Source: Nilaparvata lugens
Lineage: Eukaryota > Arthropoda > Insecta > Hemiptera > Delphacidae
Direction: 5' to 3'
Assembly (NCBI RefSeq): GCF_014356525.2
Contig: NC_052506.1
Location: 34,563,564-34,627,563 of the forward strand
DNA: 64,000 bases
The notes under the pieces are model-generated. The model ran no database searches. It was given only the letters and a program-made list of their open reading frames with translations, and was not told the origin of the DNA. This document shows, piece after piece, positions 9,643-19,548 of the stretch. The stretch's first letter is position 1, and each line of letters opens with the position of its first letter. The translations under genes were made by a program, and so were the position numbers.

Positions 9643-11029
9643 ATACGATTTTATCAGCCAGGTGGAAAATATAACTCTCAACTCGGGGGATATACTAGCC
9701 AGCTTGGACGTTATCTCTCTATACCCCAACATCCCAGTCGACGAAGCCCTCTCCATCATGAAACAGAACAAACACTTCTCTAGATCAACAGTAGAGTTGA
9801 CTAGCCACTGCTTGAAAAACACATATTTCATACACAAAAATCAATATTACAGGCAAATTGAAGGAGCACCAATGGGATCATCTCTCTCTCCAGCCATAGC
9901 AAACCTTTTCATGACACATTTTGAAGAAGAAGCCTTGAACAAAGCTTTTTTCAAACCGAGCATCTGGAAAAGATATGTTGATGATATTTTCATAATTTGG
10001 CCTCATGGTGAAGAAAAACTATTGAATTTCTACAGCAGCTAAATGAAATACACCCCAAAATCCAATTCACACTAGGAATAGAAAAAGAGTCATCTTTACC
10101 CTTTTTAGACGTTCTATTGATGAGACAAACCGATGGAAGTTTGAACTATTCAGTATACAGAAAGCCCACCCACACTACAGGTACTTACATTTCCAATCAC
10201 ATCACCACCCGGCTCAATCCTCCTCAGTTATAAACAGCTTAATCTTCAGATCTCTTCATCTCACCAATGAAAAAGGAGAGAAGAAGAAATAAAGACAGTG
10301 ACTAACATTCTCAAATCCAATGGCTACCCAACTACAATCATTCAAAAATCAATAGTAAAAAATCTGTCTCCACTTAAAAAAGGGAATCAACAAGAAAAAG
10401 AAGAATATTTTGAAAAAACAGTACTCCTCCCATACATCAAGGGCACCACAGACAGAATTGGAAGAGTATTAAAAACCCACAAAATCAAACCATTATTCAA
10501 ACCCCACCTACTCATTTCCCAAATCTTAAAAAAACCCATCAACAGACTGGAGCTAGAAAACCAAGGAGTCTACAGTATCCCCTGCCTGAACTGTGACAAG
10601 CAATATGTAGGCCAAACAAATAGGAGAATCTCTGCTAGAATAGATGAACATAAATTAAGCATAAAAAATCAACAATCAACCTCAGCCCTATATAACCATG
10701 TGAAAAATACTGGTCATACAATAAATTTCGTGAATTCCAAACAAATAGCCAGCATTCGAGATTTTCAAGTCAGGATTGTGAGAGAGGCGTTGGAAATCGA
10801 AAAGCAAGGCTCTCTAAATAAAAGAGACGACAGCCTCAACGTGTCTCCCTTATGGAAGTTAATTTTGAATACCAAACGCCCAGTACCTGGTACAATGAAA
10901 CCCGCTACAGCACCATTGTCACCAAAACAAGACAACTTTCCTGGAATTTCACTCACCCAACAGCGCCAGCACAAGCAAGTGGAGGGAGGGGGTAGGAGAT
11001 ATGCTCTTCGACCCAGAAAGAATACCTAG
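9643..11029 (+). pseudogene. Penelope RT plus GIY-YIG endonuclease, frameshifted
   Basis: RT part: SLYPNIPVDEA, EGAPMGSSLSPAIANLF and the catalytic KRYVDDIFIIWPHG. A frameshift near 10027 moves the continuation ([10 protein letters not shown]..., [15 protein letters not shown]) to another frame. A second shift lies near 10200. The last frame (10298-11029) carries the GIY-YIG-type nuclease: GVYSIPCLNCDKQYVGQTNR, then ARIDEHK and YNHVKNTGH. The family cuts target DNA and primes reverse transcription. At least two frameshifts and a missing N-terminus make this copy inactive. Confidence 0.85.
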
Positions 11030-11057
11030 GACTCAGTGTGGATCTCGACGCCACCCT

Positions 11058-11091
11058 CAGAAGATGTCGTCTGCGATGGCGACGAAACGTC
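11058..11091 (+). ncRNA. Degenerate hammerhead-ribozyme-like motif in the Penelope terminal repeat
   Basis: A core-like CAGAAGA is followed by a hairpin (TGTCG ... CGAC around TCTGCGATGG) and then GAAAC directly followed by GTC. This is the order of a hammerhead with a minimal helix III, as reported for Penelope terminal repeats. The first core box should be CTGATGA; here U4 is changed, and no convincing helix I partner is seen. It is probably an inactive relic, and could be chance. Confidence 0.3.
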
Positions 11092-11173
11092 AGACTCAAG
11101 TAAGTCAAAACAAACGGATGTACCCGGTTAATTCTTTTACATATAATATATCCATCCGCGAAACACTCAAATG

Positions 11174-11229
<56 letters not shown>
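11174..11229. repeat. (TA)n microsatellite, right of the Penelope element
   Basis: Nearly pure TA dinucleotides over about 55 bases. Confidence 0.95.
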
Positions 11230-11233
<4 letters not shown>

Positions 11234-13149
11234 TTCTATAGTTTCTAATAGATTTCTTTGTAATAAATATATTTTTTATCTCAGGGTGCAAGATTCGGCA
11301 CCTGATGGAATAGATAGATCAATTCATCTAGTGAATCAGAGCTACATTAAATTATCGCAAATTATATTGTAGAAATTAATGATCATATAAATAATGTATT
11401 ACAGCCTAGATCTTAGTATTCTTTGATTGATGGATCATTTGATATATGGACTGATTCGTTACTATCTAATAAAATACCTTTTATACTATCTTTACTTGCG
11501 CAAGTATTTTTACCAAATTCTTAATTTATAAAAAACCCTTTCGACAAGCTAGCTTTGATTCTTATTTAATTTCGAAGCACTGAGGGCGCCCTATCACTAT
11601 TTCAATATTTTTCACTCACGTGCCAGAATTTTCTATGAGCTGCTGGTGTCGACCCAAACTCCTGGTGGTCCTGGATTATTGTAGCCAGAGTCGTCTCTTC
11701 TAAGGGGTTATAAAATTATTCAAAAATGACTTTTGCTTTACATTAGCATCACAAAGTCTTATGAGGAAATTTAGTAATTTAATTTAACTTTAAATTATTA
11801 AAAGGTACAGTAAGGTATTTCGCTCTATAATTTTTGGTGACCTCTCATGGTGGTAGTTGGCAGGCGAGTGGTGGTTCTCCTTTCTCATTTTTACAATTTT
11901 CATTTCTGATTTCCAAATTTACATAAAATTTAAATATTCTGTTCCTCCGCCATTAAAGGCTCAAATAGATCGTACCAAACTATTAAATTATTACTTATGT
12001 TACATCTTTCATAATTTCTTTGCTTTCGGGCCGTATACAAAATAAAAACTGTACAACAATAATTTACAAATTTTTATCATTTGTAGAAATATATACAAAT
12101 ATATTTGAACTGGCTCACTATTGCCGCCTATCAATTGCCACTATTTGATTGGTGCATGCAAATTATTACAGTATTCATGCGCCCAGTAACCTCCTACTTC
12201 CTTAATACATTTAATTATTTTTGTTGGGGTTTTTTAATATGCCTTTTACATGCCAAGTAATTTTATAAAGGTTATAGATTGATTCCTAAATTACAACAAT
12301 TAGCCACGTGTAACAATTAGTTCCTCAAGTTGCATGCTGTTTTGCCACAATAAATTTCTGCCAAGGTGTTTGGTCAGATTCTACATTGTGCGACTCGGTC
12401 AATCATTAGGTCGCCGATCAGTAGATGTTTTATGCCTGACCTCAAATTTTCAATATTTTATATAATATTATACCGGTGGCAAAAATTATTTCCATTTCTA
12501 TTAGGCTGTTGTACAATTTAGCCAGGATGTCTGATATTATCTAATCTTTAATGTTATCATCTTTGGCAATATTAGCCTATTATTTCACTTAGACCTATAA
12601 ATCTTTCAACTAGGGATTTTTATTTATCCATCCAAATTTAAATATGTTACATATTCTACTCTGATCTTCATTTAGGGGTCAATTATTTTTGTGCGGAGGA
12701 ATTGAATAAAATAATGCAATGAAAGTTAAATTACACTCAATACTTTGTTGACTTTGTTTACCTGATTTACAGGCATTTATTAGTAAGTAAAAAAATCTCA
12801 TTCAACTTTTAAGACATGAAAGTAGCATAATAATAGTGGTGCAATTCAATGATTTATTGAGTACTCATTTCTCCTTTCAGTCTATGAGCTTCAAATTACT
12901 GTTTTCTTTGAACTTACTACCATTTATAAGTTATTCATCCTCATATTTTTTAAATAAATCTGTTGTATAAAAGGTGATTGAGACCATGTGTAACAAAAAA
13001 CGTCTTTAACGGTCATTTTTTATGAAAGAATCATAAATTTCCTTAAGTTCTCATAAATTCCCGGGAATTTATGATTTTTGGGAATATTTCCCTCAAATTC
13101 CCTGGGAATATTTCCTCGATCTTAAATTCCCGGGAATTTTACATCACCA
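11230..13149. other. AT-rich right part of the hAT segment, no gene seen
   Basis: Small ORFs only (for example 11857-12045), with no motif. The last about 130 bases are the subterminal region with repeated GGGAATATTTCC and CCCGGGAATTT motifs. No transposase was recognised on either strand. Confidence 0.5.
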
Positions 13150-15013
13150 ATAAAAACTAATGCTTATGGTAGGTTTGTAGAGCATTGAATTCTCTTCAAA
13201 ATGATGTATTATTTCACTATTCCAAGTGTTCCATTCATTATTATAGCAGCTTCAATGTAGGGGGTAAATTTTCATTGCTGCAGCAATTATTATTGATCGT
13301 TTAACAATAACATTTGAAGGGGGTGTCTACGACACAATATTTGACTTTGCAGCTTGATTTGGACTAGTTAGTAGTTGAACATTGCAAAAGTGCGCATCTC
13401 TATCCTCTCTGTTGAAGGTGTGCAAACGCTGAGTTGACACTTGTTGCAGCAAGGAAAATTTTACCCCCTACATTGAAGCTGCTATAACAATGAAAGGAAA
13501 ATGTGGAATAGTGAAATAATACATCATTTCGAAGAGAATCGAATGCTCTACAAACTTACAATAAGCATAAGTTTTTATGATGCATTGTTGGAGAGTTATA
13601 AGCCCTGAAAGAGCAAAAAATTGGATATAAACCTGTTATTTTAACAATTACTCATCTTATCTTTAAGTCCGAATATCTCGGGAACTGTTGGTAATATCAC
13701 AAAATTCCACTGAAGAAAAAGTGTAGAGAATTTATCAAGCTTCATTTTTGAATAGTTAGTGATGTCAGTTGAACGTATTGTTCTGAAGATATGAGCGTGG
13801 GAGCAAAACGCTGAAAAATGCAACTTTCAAACCACCTACATCCCCTTAGCACATGAGTTAGGAATGGTGACTTTTGATATGTTCTCCTCCTAACTAGTCT
13901 CAACAAAGCTGCAAAGAGAAAATTCTGTTATAACATTCCCTACAAATTCCTTCGTCAATTGGTCTATTGTTGCAAAAATGGAGATTTCACACTCAACACT
14001 AAAACTGTTGCAAAAGGTGTAGGGAAATTCATAAAATCGTGGAATTATACATCAAATTGAAGTGAATTCAATGCATTATAAGTGCATAATAAGCATGGAT
14101 TGTTCCCGTCGATTTCCAAAAAGTTATAAGAGCAAAAATAGAAAAAAAATGTTGGCAAACGTTTTTTTTTTTTTTCAAAAATGTCACACCTTCAAGAGCG
14201 GATATCTCAAAAACTAGGGGAGATATAAAAATAGTTGTAGAATGAATATTGTAGGAAATTATTTAAGCTTTTATTTCTTATATAACAGTCAAGTTCTTAA
14301 GATACATAGTTTTTTAGTTTTATGAGAGAATCCAAAAAATGGTATATTACTACCACAAATAAAATGGTATATTAAAAAAAATTACTACCCTTAACAGAAC
14401 TGTGGGGTCAAAAATTGTCTTCCAAACATTTCCCCCTATACCCATTGAGCATACCCATACCCATATACCCATTTTTGAGCATTCATTGCCTGGACTACGG
14501 TAATTAATTTCAGAAAAAACATTACAATAAAACGAAATAATTCAGGACATAATTTATAAATACTTCTAGCTGGTGGCTATTTGGAGTGAATTGAAAATAA
14601 ATTTATAAGAACTGATAAAATAAAGTTCAAATTGTGGAGGAGATGTGGCTACCTGTTCTCTCCATTAATAAATATGTCATGGTTCAATTTCTATCTCCAA
14701 AATGTTGGGTAACAATGAGATTCTCTACAACTAACCTCATAAAATATCTTAATTTACTTCCAGAAACCCTTTCTTTCTGCTATTGAACGTAGTGTAATCA
14801 TATTATTATTATTGTATGCTAGTATCGATCGAGCAGTCTTAGCGAGCAGACGTAGTTTTTTTAGTGAGAGTAGTTGAGATAGTGTATGCAATAGTTAAAG
14901 TGCTGAGTTCAGTGTTTTAATTGTTGTGCGCGAGTTCAGTGCCCTGCGCCGAAAAATCAGTTCAGTGCTGAATTATCATCTAGTCCGGCTAAGGAATGTA
15001 AAGAATGTGAGGA

Positions 15014-16543
15014 ATGATGACTCCCAAAAGATTGCCAACCTTCCTCATGCCAGAGTTGGAAGAGGAGGAGGAAACAGTGGATGACGCAACTATGAGTCAA
15101 CTAACACCGGCTAGGATTGTTGAACCAGCGTCAATGACTGGAAACGTCAACACTTCCCCAGAATCGTTTCTAAAAACGAACCAACTAAAAACTTCAACGG
15201 AGCAGTTTTTTGTACAATGCATGGAAAGAAGTCACTTTCCAACAGAGTGAAGAGAGAGAAAGAATGCATAAGCTGGAAAAGGAGTTTGGGGAGAGCACGG
15301 TTGGAGATTAATCAGCTGAAAGAGATGTTTTCATCAGCATCTACAACCACACAGAATCTTCAATCTTCAGCTTCACATACAATGCAACCAGTAGCATCTT
15401 CTAGATGTAGCAATAAAAGTTATTCACCACCGAATTGGGAGGAAGAAGAGAAAATGGTAGCATCAGAGACTGCATGGATTCTCCCTAAACAAAAGAAGAG
15501 AAAAATCCGTGACTCACCAGAAAAAATAAGGCCTGCAACTGATTCTACAAGTATGAAACCGACAGAAAAGAAAAACAAGCCACCACCAGTCATATTAAGC
15601 AATATACAAGAGTATTCGAAAATTAAAGAGGCATTGAAATCGAAAAATCTCAATTTCAGTGCCAACATGATGAACAACAACCAGCTAAAATTGAATGTTG
15701 AAACTGAACAAGAATACAGAGATTTAACTAAGATGTTGAATGAAGCTAAATATGAATGGCACACGTACGAAAATAAACAAACTCGTCCAATTCGTGTCAT
15801 GGCTAAAGAGCTTCATCCATCATGCGATCCAGAGAATATAAAGAACGATTTTCTAAGCAGAGGCTTTCAAATAATCAGTGCTGTCAACAAAATGAAAAAA
15901 GTGAAGAAGGATGGAAAAGAACACATTATCAGACTTCCAATGTTCATGTTAACATTCAAGAATCCAGAAGATACAAAAAGAATATTTGAAATTAAACATA
16001 TTTGCTACATGAAAGTGAAAATTGAATCAATTAGAAGTAATGAAATGATTCCACAGTGTAAACGTTGTCAGCGGTTTGGTCATACACAGACATACTGTCA
16101 ACATGAACCTGTGTGTGTGAAGTGTGCTGGAAAACACTGGACTATTTCGTGTACCAAGGCTAAAGAAACCCCAGCCAAATGTTTCAATTGTGCTGAGGCT
16201 CACCGCTCATCCAGCTAACTACAGAGGCTGTCTCATCGCTAAAGAACTTCAGAGAAGAACTGAAAAAGAAAACCTAGTTAAAAGAAGTAGCGAAGTACCA
16301 CATACAACTAAACAGAGAAATTTCACTTCAAAAAAGTACACTGGAGAAATATCATATTCCCAAGTAACGAAACCCACTCCAAGCCTACAACAGGAGAGCC
16401 AACCAAAGCAACAACAACAACAACAACCAGTTGAAGTCAATAAGGTTTTGCTGGAAATTTTGAACAGTTTAAATATTCTTTCAGGACGACTTGTCAGCTT
16501 GGAAGGGAAGAGTAAGAGTATCGAGAAGAAAACTAGAAAATGA
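15014..16543 (+). pseudogene. LINE ORF1 (gag-like, CCHC zinc knuckles), frameshifted
   Basis: Begins at ATG 15014 (MMTPKRLPTF). It passes through three frames (15014-15250, 15217-16218, 16124-16543), so at least two frameshifts are present. The central part has an RRM-like/PRE_C2HC-type region (RPIRVMAKELHPSCDPENIK), then CCHC knuckles CKRCQRFGHTQTYC, CVKCAGKHWTISC and CFNCAEAH, ending HPANYRGC as in Jockey-group gags. A glutamine run follows near 16408. ORF1 binds the element RNA. Its stop TGA overlaps the ORF2 start as ATGA. Confidence 0.8.
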
Positions 16544-19224
16544 ATATTGCGAACCAACAAGATATAAGGATTGCTACTGGAATGCCAATGGAATAAATAA
16601 TATCAATAATAATAGAAAACAAGAAATATAAATATTTCTAAAGACACGAAATATAGATGTTTGCCTCATCTCTGAAACCCATTCAACTGAGCAGACTCAC
16701 TTCAAAATCAATGGATATAATGTTTACGAGACTATTCATCCTCAAAATCAAGCAAGAGGTGGAAGTGCTGTAATAGTGAAGAAGAGTATTAAACACTATG
16801 AAGACTTCAGTATTCAAAGTAATGAAATACAGCTAACTGTAGTTGGAATAGAGTCCATCAACCAGAAAATACTTGTTGGAGCTGCATATTTTCCACCACA
16901 TTACAATTTAAAGAAAAATGATTATACAAATATTCTTCATCAGCTTAGAGATAGACTCATAGTGGGTGGAGATTTTAATGCCAAGCATAAGGATTGGGGT
17001 TCAAGACTCACGACTACCAAAGGAAAAGAACTCAGAGAGGCTATCCAGGAGCTGGGCTTCGAATTCCATTCAACAGGGACACCTACATATTGGCCAACAG
17101 ATTTGAATAAAACTCCAGATCTTCTAGATTTCTTCATAACAAAGATAATATCCAGTAATTTTATCAACATTGAAGAGAGCTTTGACCTGGATTCTGATCA
17201 TTCAGCTGTAATTCTCAGACTTACCGGTAGTGAATGAATAATAAAGAAAGAAGACAGACCAATGTTAGTCAACAGAACAATAGACTGGGAAGCTTTTAAA
17301 GTGTATTTGGAGAATGAAATCAACTTGAATATTCCACTTAGAACAACTGAGCAGCTAGATGAAGCCGCAGAAAATTTCATGTGGCAAATCCAGGAATCAG
17401 CCTGGAAAAACACCAGACAATATACCAGGAGAACAAAAGGATGCAATTACCCTCTGGAGATTCGACAACTTGTTTTAGAAAAACGAAGGGCAAGAAGAAG
17501 ATGGCAACAAACTCATGATCCTGCTGACAAAAATATCTTGAATAACAAAACACAACAATTGAGAAAAGAGATAAGGAAACTAACTGAGGAATCCATTAAT
17601 AACTACCTTCAAAATTTGACAGCTGATGCCAGTACAGATTATTCATTATGGAAAGCAACAAAAAGAATTAAGCGGCCAATATTACAATCCCCTCCAATTA
17701 GAAAACCAGATGGTACTTGGGCAAGAAATAACAGAGAAAAGGCAGATTTATTTGCTAATCATCTAGAAGAAATCTTCCAGCCAAACAACATTCAATCTGA
17801 AATTGATCCTGAAGAAGATATAATAGATGATTTAGATACAGAGATTTATCCAGTTTCTATAAATGAGGTTCAAGAAGAAATAAAATATAATCTGAATACC
17901 AAAAAAGCACCTGGGTTTGATCTGATTACAGGTGAAATCTTGAAGGAACTTCCAAGGAAAGGTATTGTCACACTAACATACTTATTCAATGCATCACTCC
18001 AATTACAGCATTTTCCTACAATTTGGAAGGTGGCAGAAGTCATTATGTTGCAAAAGCCTGGGAAATGTCCTCAAGAAGCAAAATCATACTGCCCAATATC
18101 TCTTCTACCTGTAATTTCAAAGCTTTTTGAGAAATTGCTAATGAAGAGATTGACTCCCATCATAAGTAGCAGGAATCTGATACCAGCCTATCAATTTGGT
18201 TTCAGGCAGAAGCACTCAACCCTGGACCAAGTACATAGAATCACCAATGTAATAGAGAAGTCATTAGAGAAAAATCGATATGTTCAGCAATCTTCCTTGA
18301 TGTGGCACAGGCATTTGACAAAGTGTGGCATGAAGAACTGATCATTAAACTTCATAAAATTCTCCCCACCCAACTTGTAAAACTTTTAAAATCATACATC
18401 AACAACAGATTATTCAGAGTAAAACAAGGTGACGACATCTCCGAATTGAAGGAAATAAGGGCTGGAGTTACACAGGGTAGTGTTCTTGGACCAGTTCTTT
18501 ATGTGCTGTACACAAGCAATCTTCCTGAATTAGGATGCAGTGACAATAGCTACTTTTGCTGATGATACTGCAATACTGGCAGAAGGGGAAACAGTACAAG
18601 AAGCAGCCACAAAACTACAGAATGCTAGCAACAGATTCAGTGACTGAGAATTCGATTAAATTAAATGAAGTCTATTCATATCAACTTCACAAACAAAATT
18701 ATCAATGACCCGATTCAAATAAATCTGAATGGGAATGTAGTACCACACAGCAACACAGCAAAATACCTTGAAATGACTCTTGACGCCAAGTTGAAATGGA
18801 AAGAGCATAAATCAAGATGAAAAGGAGTGAGCTAGGACTCAAATACAGTAAAATCTATTTGCTGTTGGGCCGTCAATCACAACTCTCATTGAACAACAAG
18901 TTATTGATTTACAAACAAATTCTAAAACCTGTCTGGACATATGGAATTCAACTTTGGGGCTGCTCTAGAACTTCTAATATCAGTCAGATTCAAACATTCC
19001 AAAACAAAGTACTGCGGAACATGGTGAATGCACCCTGGTACATAAGGAACAGCGAATTGCACCGAGATCTGCACATCCCCTATGTGACCTGTGAGATAAG
19101 ATGATTGGCAGCCCATCATGAGTCATGTCTTCATCAACATGACAACACTGAAGTCATCCAACTACTAGACAACACTGAACTCACTAGGAGGTTGAAGAGA
19201 ACAAAGCCCTTCGAGTTGGTGTAG
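16540..19224 (+). pseudogene. LINE ORF2 (APE endonuclease and reverse transcriptase), multiply broken
   Basis: The ATG at 16540 overlaps the ORF1 stop. The endonuclease starts YWNANGINN (shifted), continues DVCLISETHS, then LIVGGDFNAKHKDWGS and DLDSDHSAVILRL. The RT has KKAPGFDLITGEIL, YCPISLLPVISKLFEK, FDKVWHEELI, GVTQGSVLGPVLYVLY and the catalytic FADDTAILA near 18554. The C-terminus has LKPVWTYGIQLWGC and ends FELV-stop at 19224. Breaks include a frameshift near 16583, an in-frame stop near 16630, a stop at 17237 and shifts near 18290, 18560 and 18640. Confidence 0.85.
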
Positions 19225-19423
19225 TGCTAGTGGAGTGATTAAAGTATATTGAATAAAACTGTAGTGAAATAATTTAAAGTAGTGAAATTAGAGATTGGAA
19301 CTGTAGGCTTCACTGGAGGACTTTAGCAATAAAAATTAATTTAGGATAAGAAATAACAGAACAAAATTAATGGTTAGTCCTAGTGACTAGTTTTAATAGA
19401 AATAACAAAAAAAATTGTATGCT

Positions 19424-19548
19424 GATATTATACTAGTAAAGATAGTGGTATCAATCATTAGTCACTCTCGAACCTGCAGTGTACCACTCAAACCCCCATA
19501 TTACCATCACAGAGGAGAAGGCATAGCTCTCAGAGGCAGCAGTCTTCC
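19424..19548. other. Short spacer between LINE and minisatellite
   Basis: Unique-looking sequence without motif. The first degenerate 41-bp units appear at its end. Confidence 0.4.

Larger units (their letters stand above)
9045..11143. mobile_element. Penelope-like element with inverted ends
   Basis: The first about 260 bases (9045-9308) are an inverted copy of the last about 260 (10878-11143). Inside are Penelope-type RT and GIY-YIG endonuclease sequences. Truncated copies in inverted orientation with terminal repeats are typical of Penelope elements. Here an N-terminal RT piece on the minus strand meets a plus-strand RT body near 9640. Both pieces contain SYDFISQVENIT, so the copies overlap at the junction. 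(TA)n tracts lie on both sides, suggesting insertion into, or expansion of, a TA repeat. Confidence 0.85.
6720..13149. mobile_element. hAT-type non-autonomous insertion with 8-bp target duplication
   Basis: The ends are inverted: TAGTGATGTGG at the left and ACATCACCA at the right, with G/C-rich subterminal motifs GGGAATATTCCC and CCCGGGAA. Exact 8-bp direct repeats ATAAAAAC flank it at 6712-6719 and 13150-13157, interrupting the left arm of the outer foldback element. An 8-bp duplication is the hAT signature. No hAT transposase is visible. The 6.4-kb length is partly due to later insertions: a second foldback copy at 7001-8286 and a Penelope element at 9045-11143. Confidence 0.75.
5845..14496. 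mobile_element. Long-arm foldback DNA element, split by a hAT insertion
   Basis: The left end (GGTCCAGTCAAGG...) and right end (...ATTGCCTGGACT) are inverted. The arms, about 5845-6719 plus 13158-13275 on the left and 13450-14496 on the right, are inverted copies over about 1 kb. Shared landmarks include a GACCCCGCA-type block, ATATCAAAAGTCC blocks, TGTGACATTTTTG and AATGCATCATAAAAAC. The palindrome centre is near 13360. Each arm holds two related sub-blocks roughly 510 bases apart (compare 5932 and 6444). No coding capacity is seen. Removing the 6720-13149 insertion gives an element of about 2.2 kb. A target duplication at the outer ends could not be settled. Confidence 0.65.
14821..19413 (+). 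mobile_element. Full-length Jockey-clade LINE with target duplication
   Basis: Direct repeats ATTGTATGCT (14811-14820 and 19414-19423) flank the element, and an A-rich tail precedes the right copy. It has a 5' UTR (14821-15013), a gag-like ORF1 with CCHC knuckles, and ORF2 with an APE endonuclease and a reverse transcriptase. At 4.6 kb it is full length for a Jockey-type element. Both ORFs carry frameshifts and stops, so it is dead. It sits just outside the right end of the foldback complex. Confidence 0.85.

Noticed and set aside
11001..11372. ORF running from the Penelope end through a (TA)n tract (repeating YI residues)
   Set aside because: It reads through the terminal repeat and a microsatellite. 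The real Penelope frame ends at 11029.
15420..15800. Minus-strand ORF of 126 codons opposite the LINE ORF1
   Set aside because: It is the complement of a recognised gag-like ORF and has no motif of its own.
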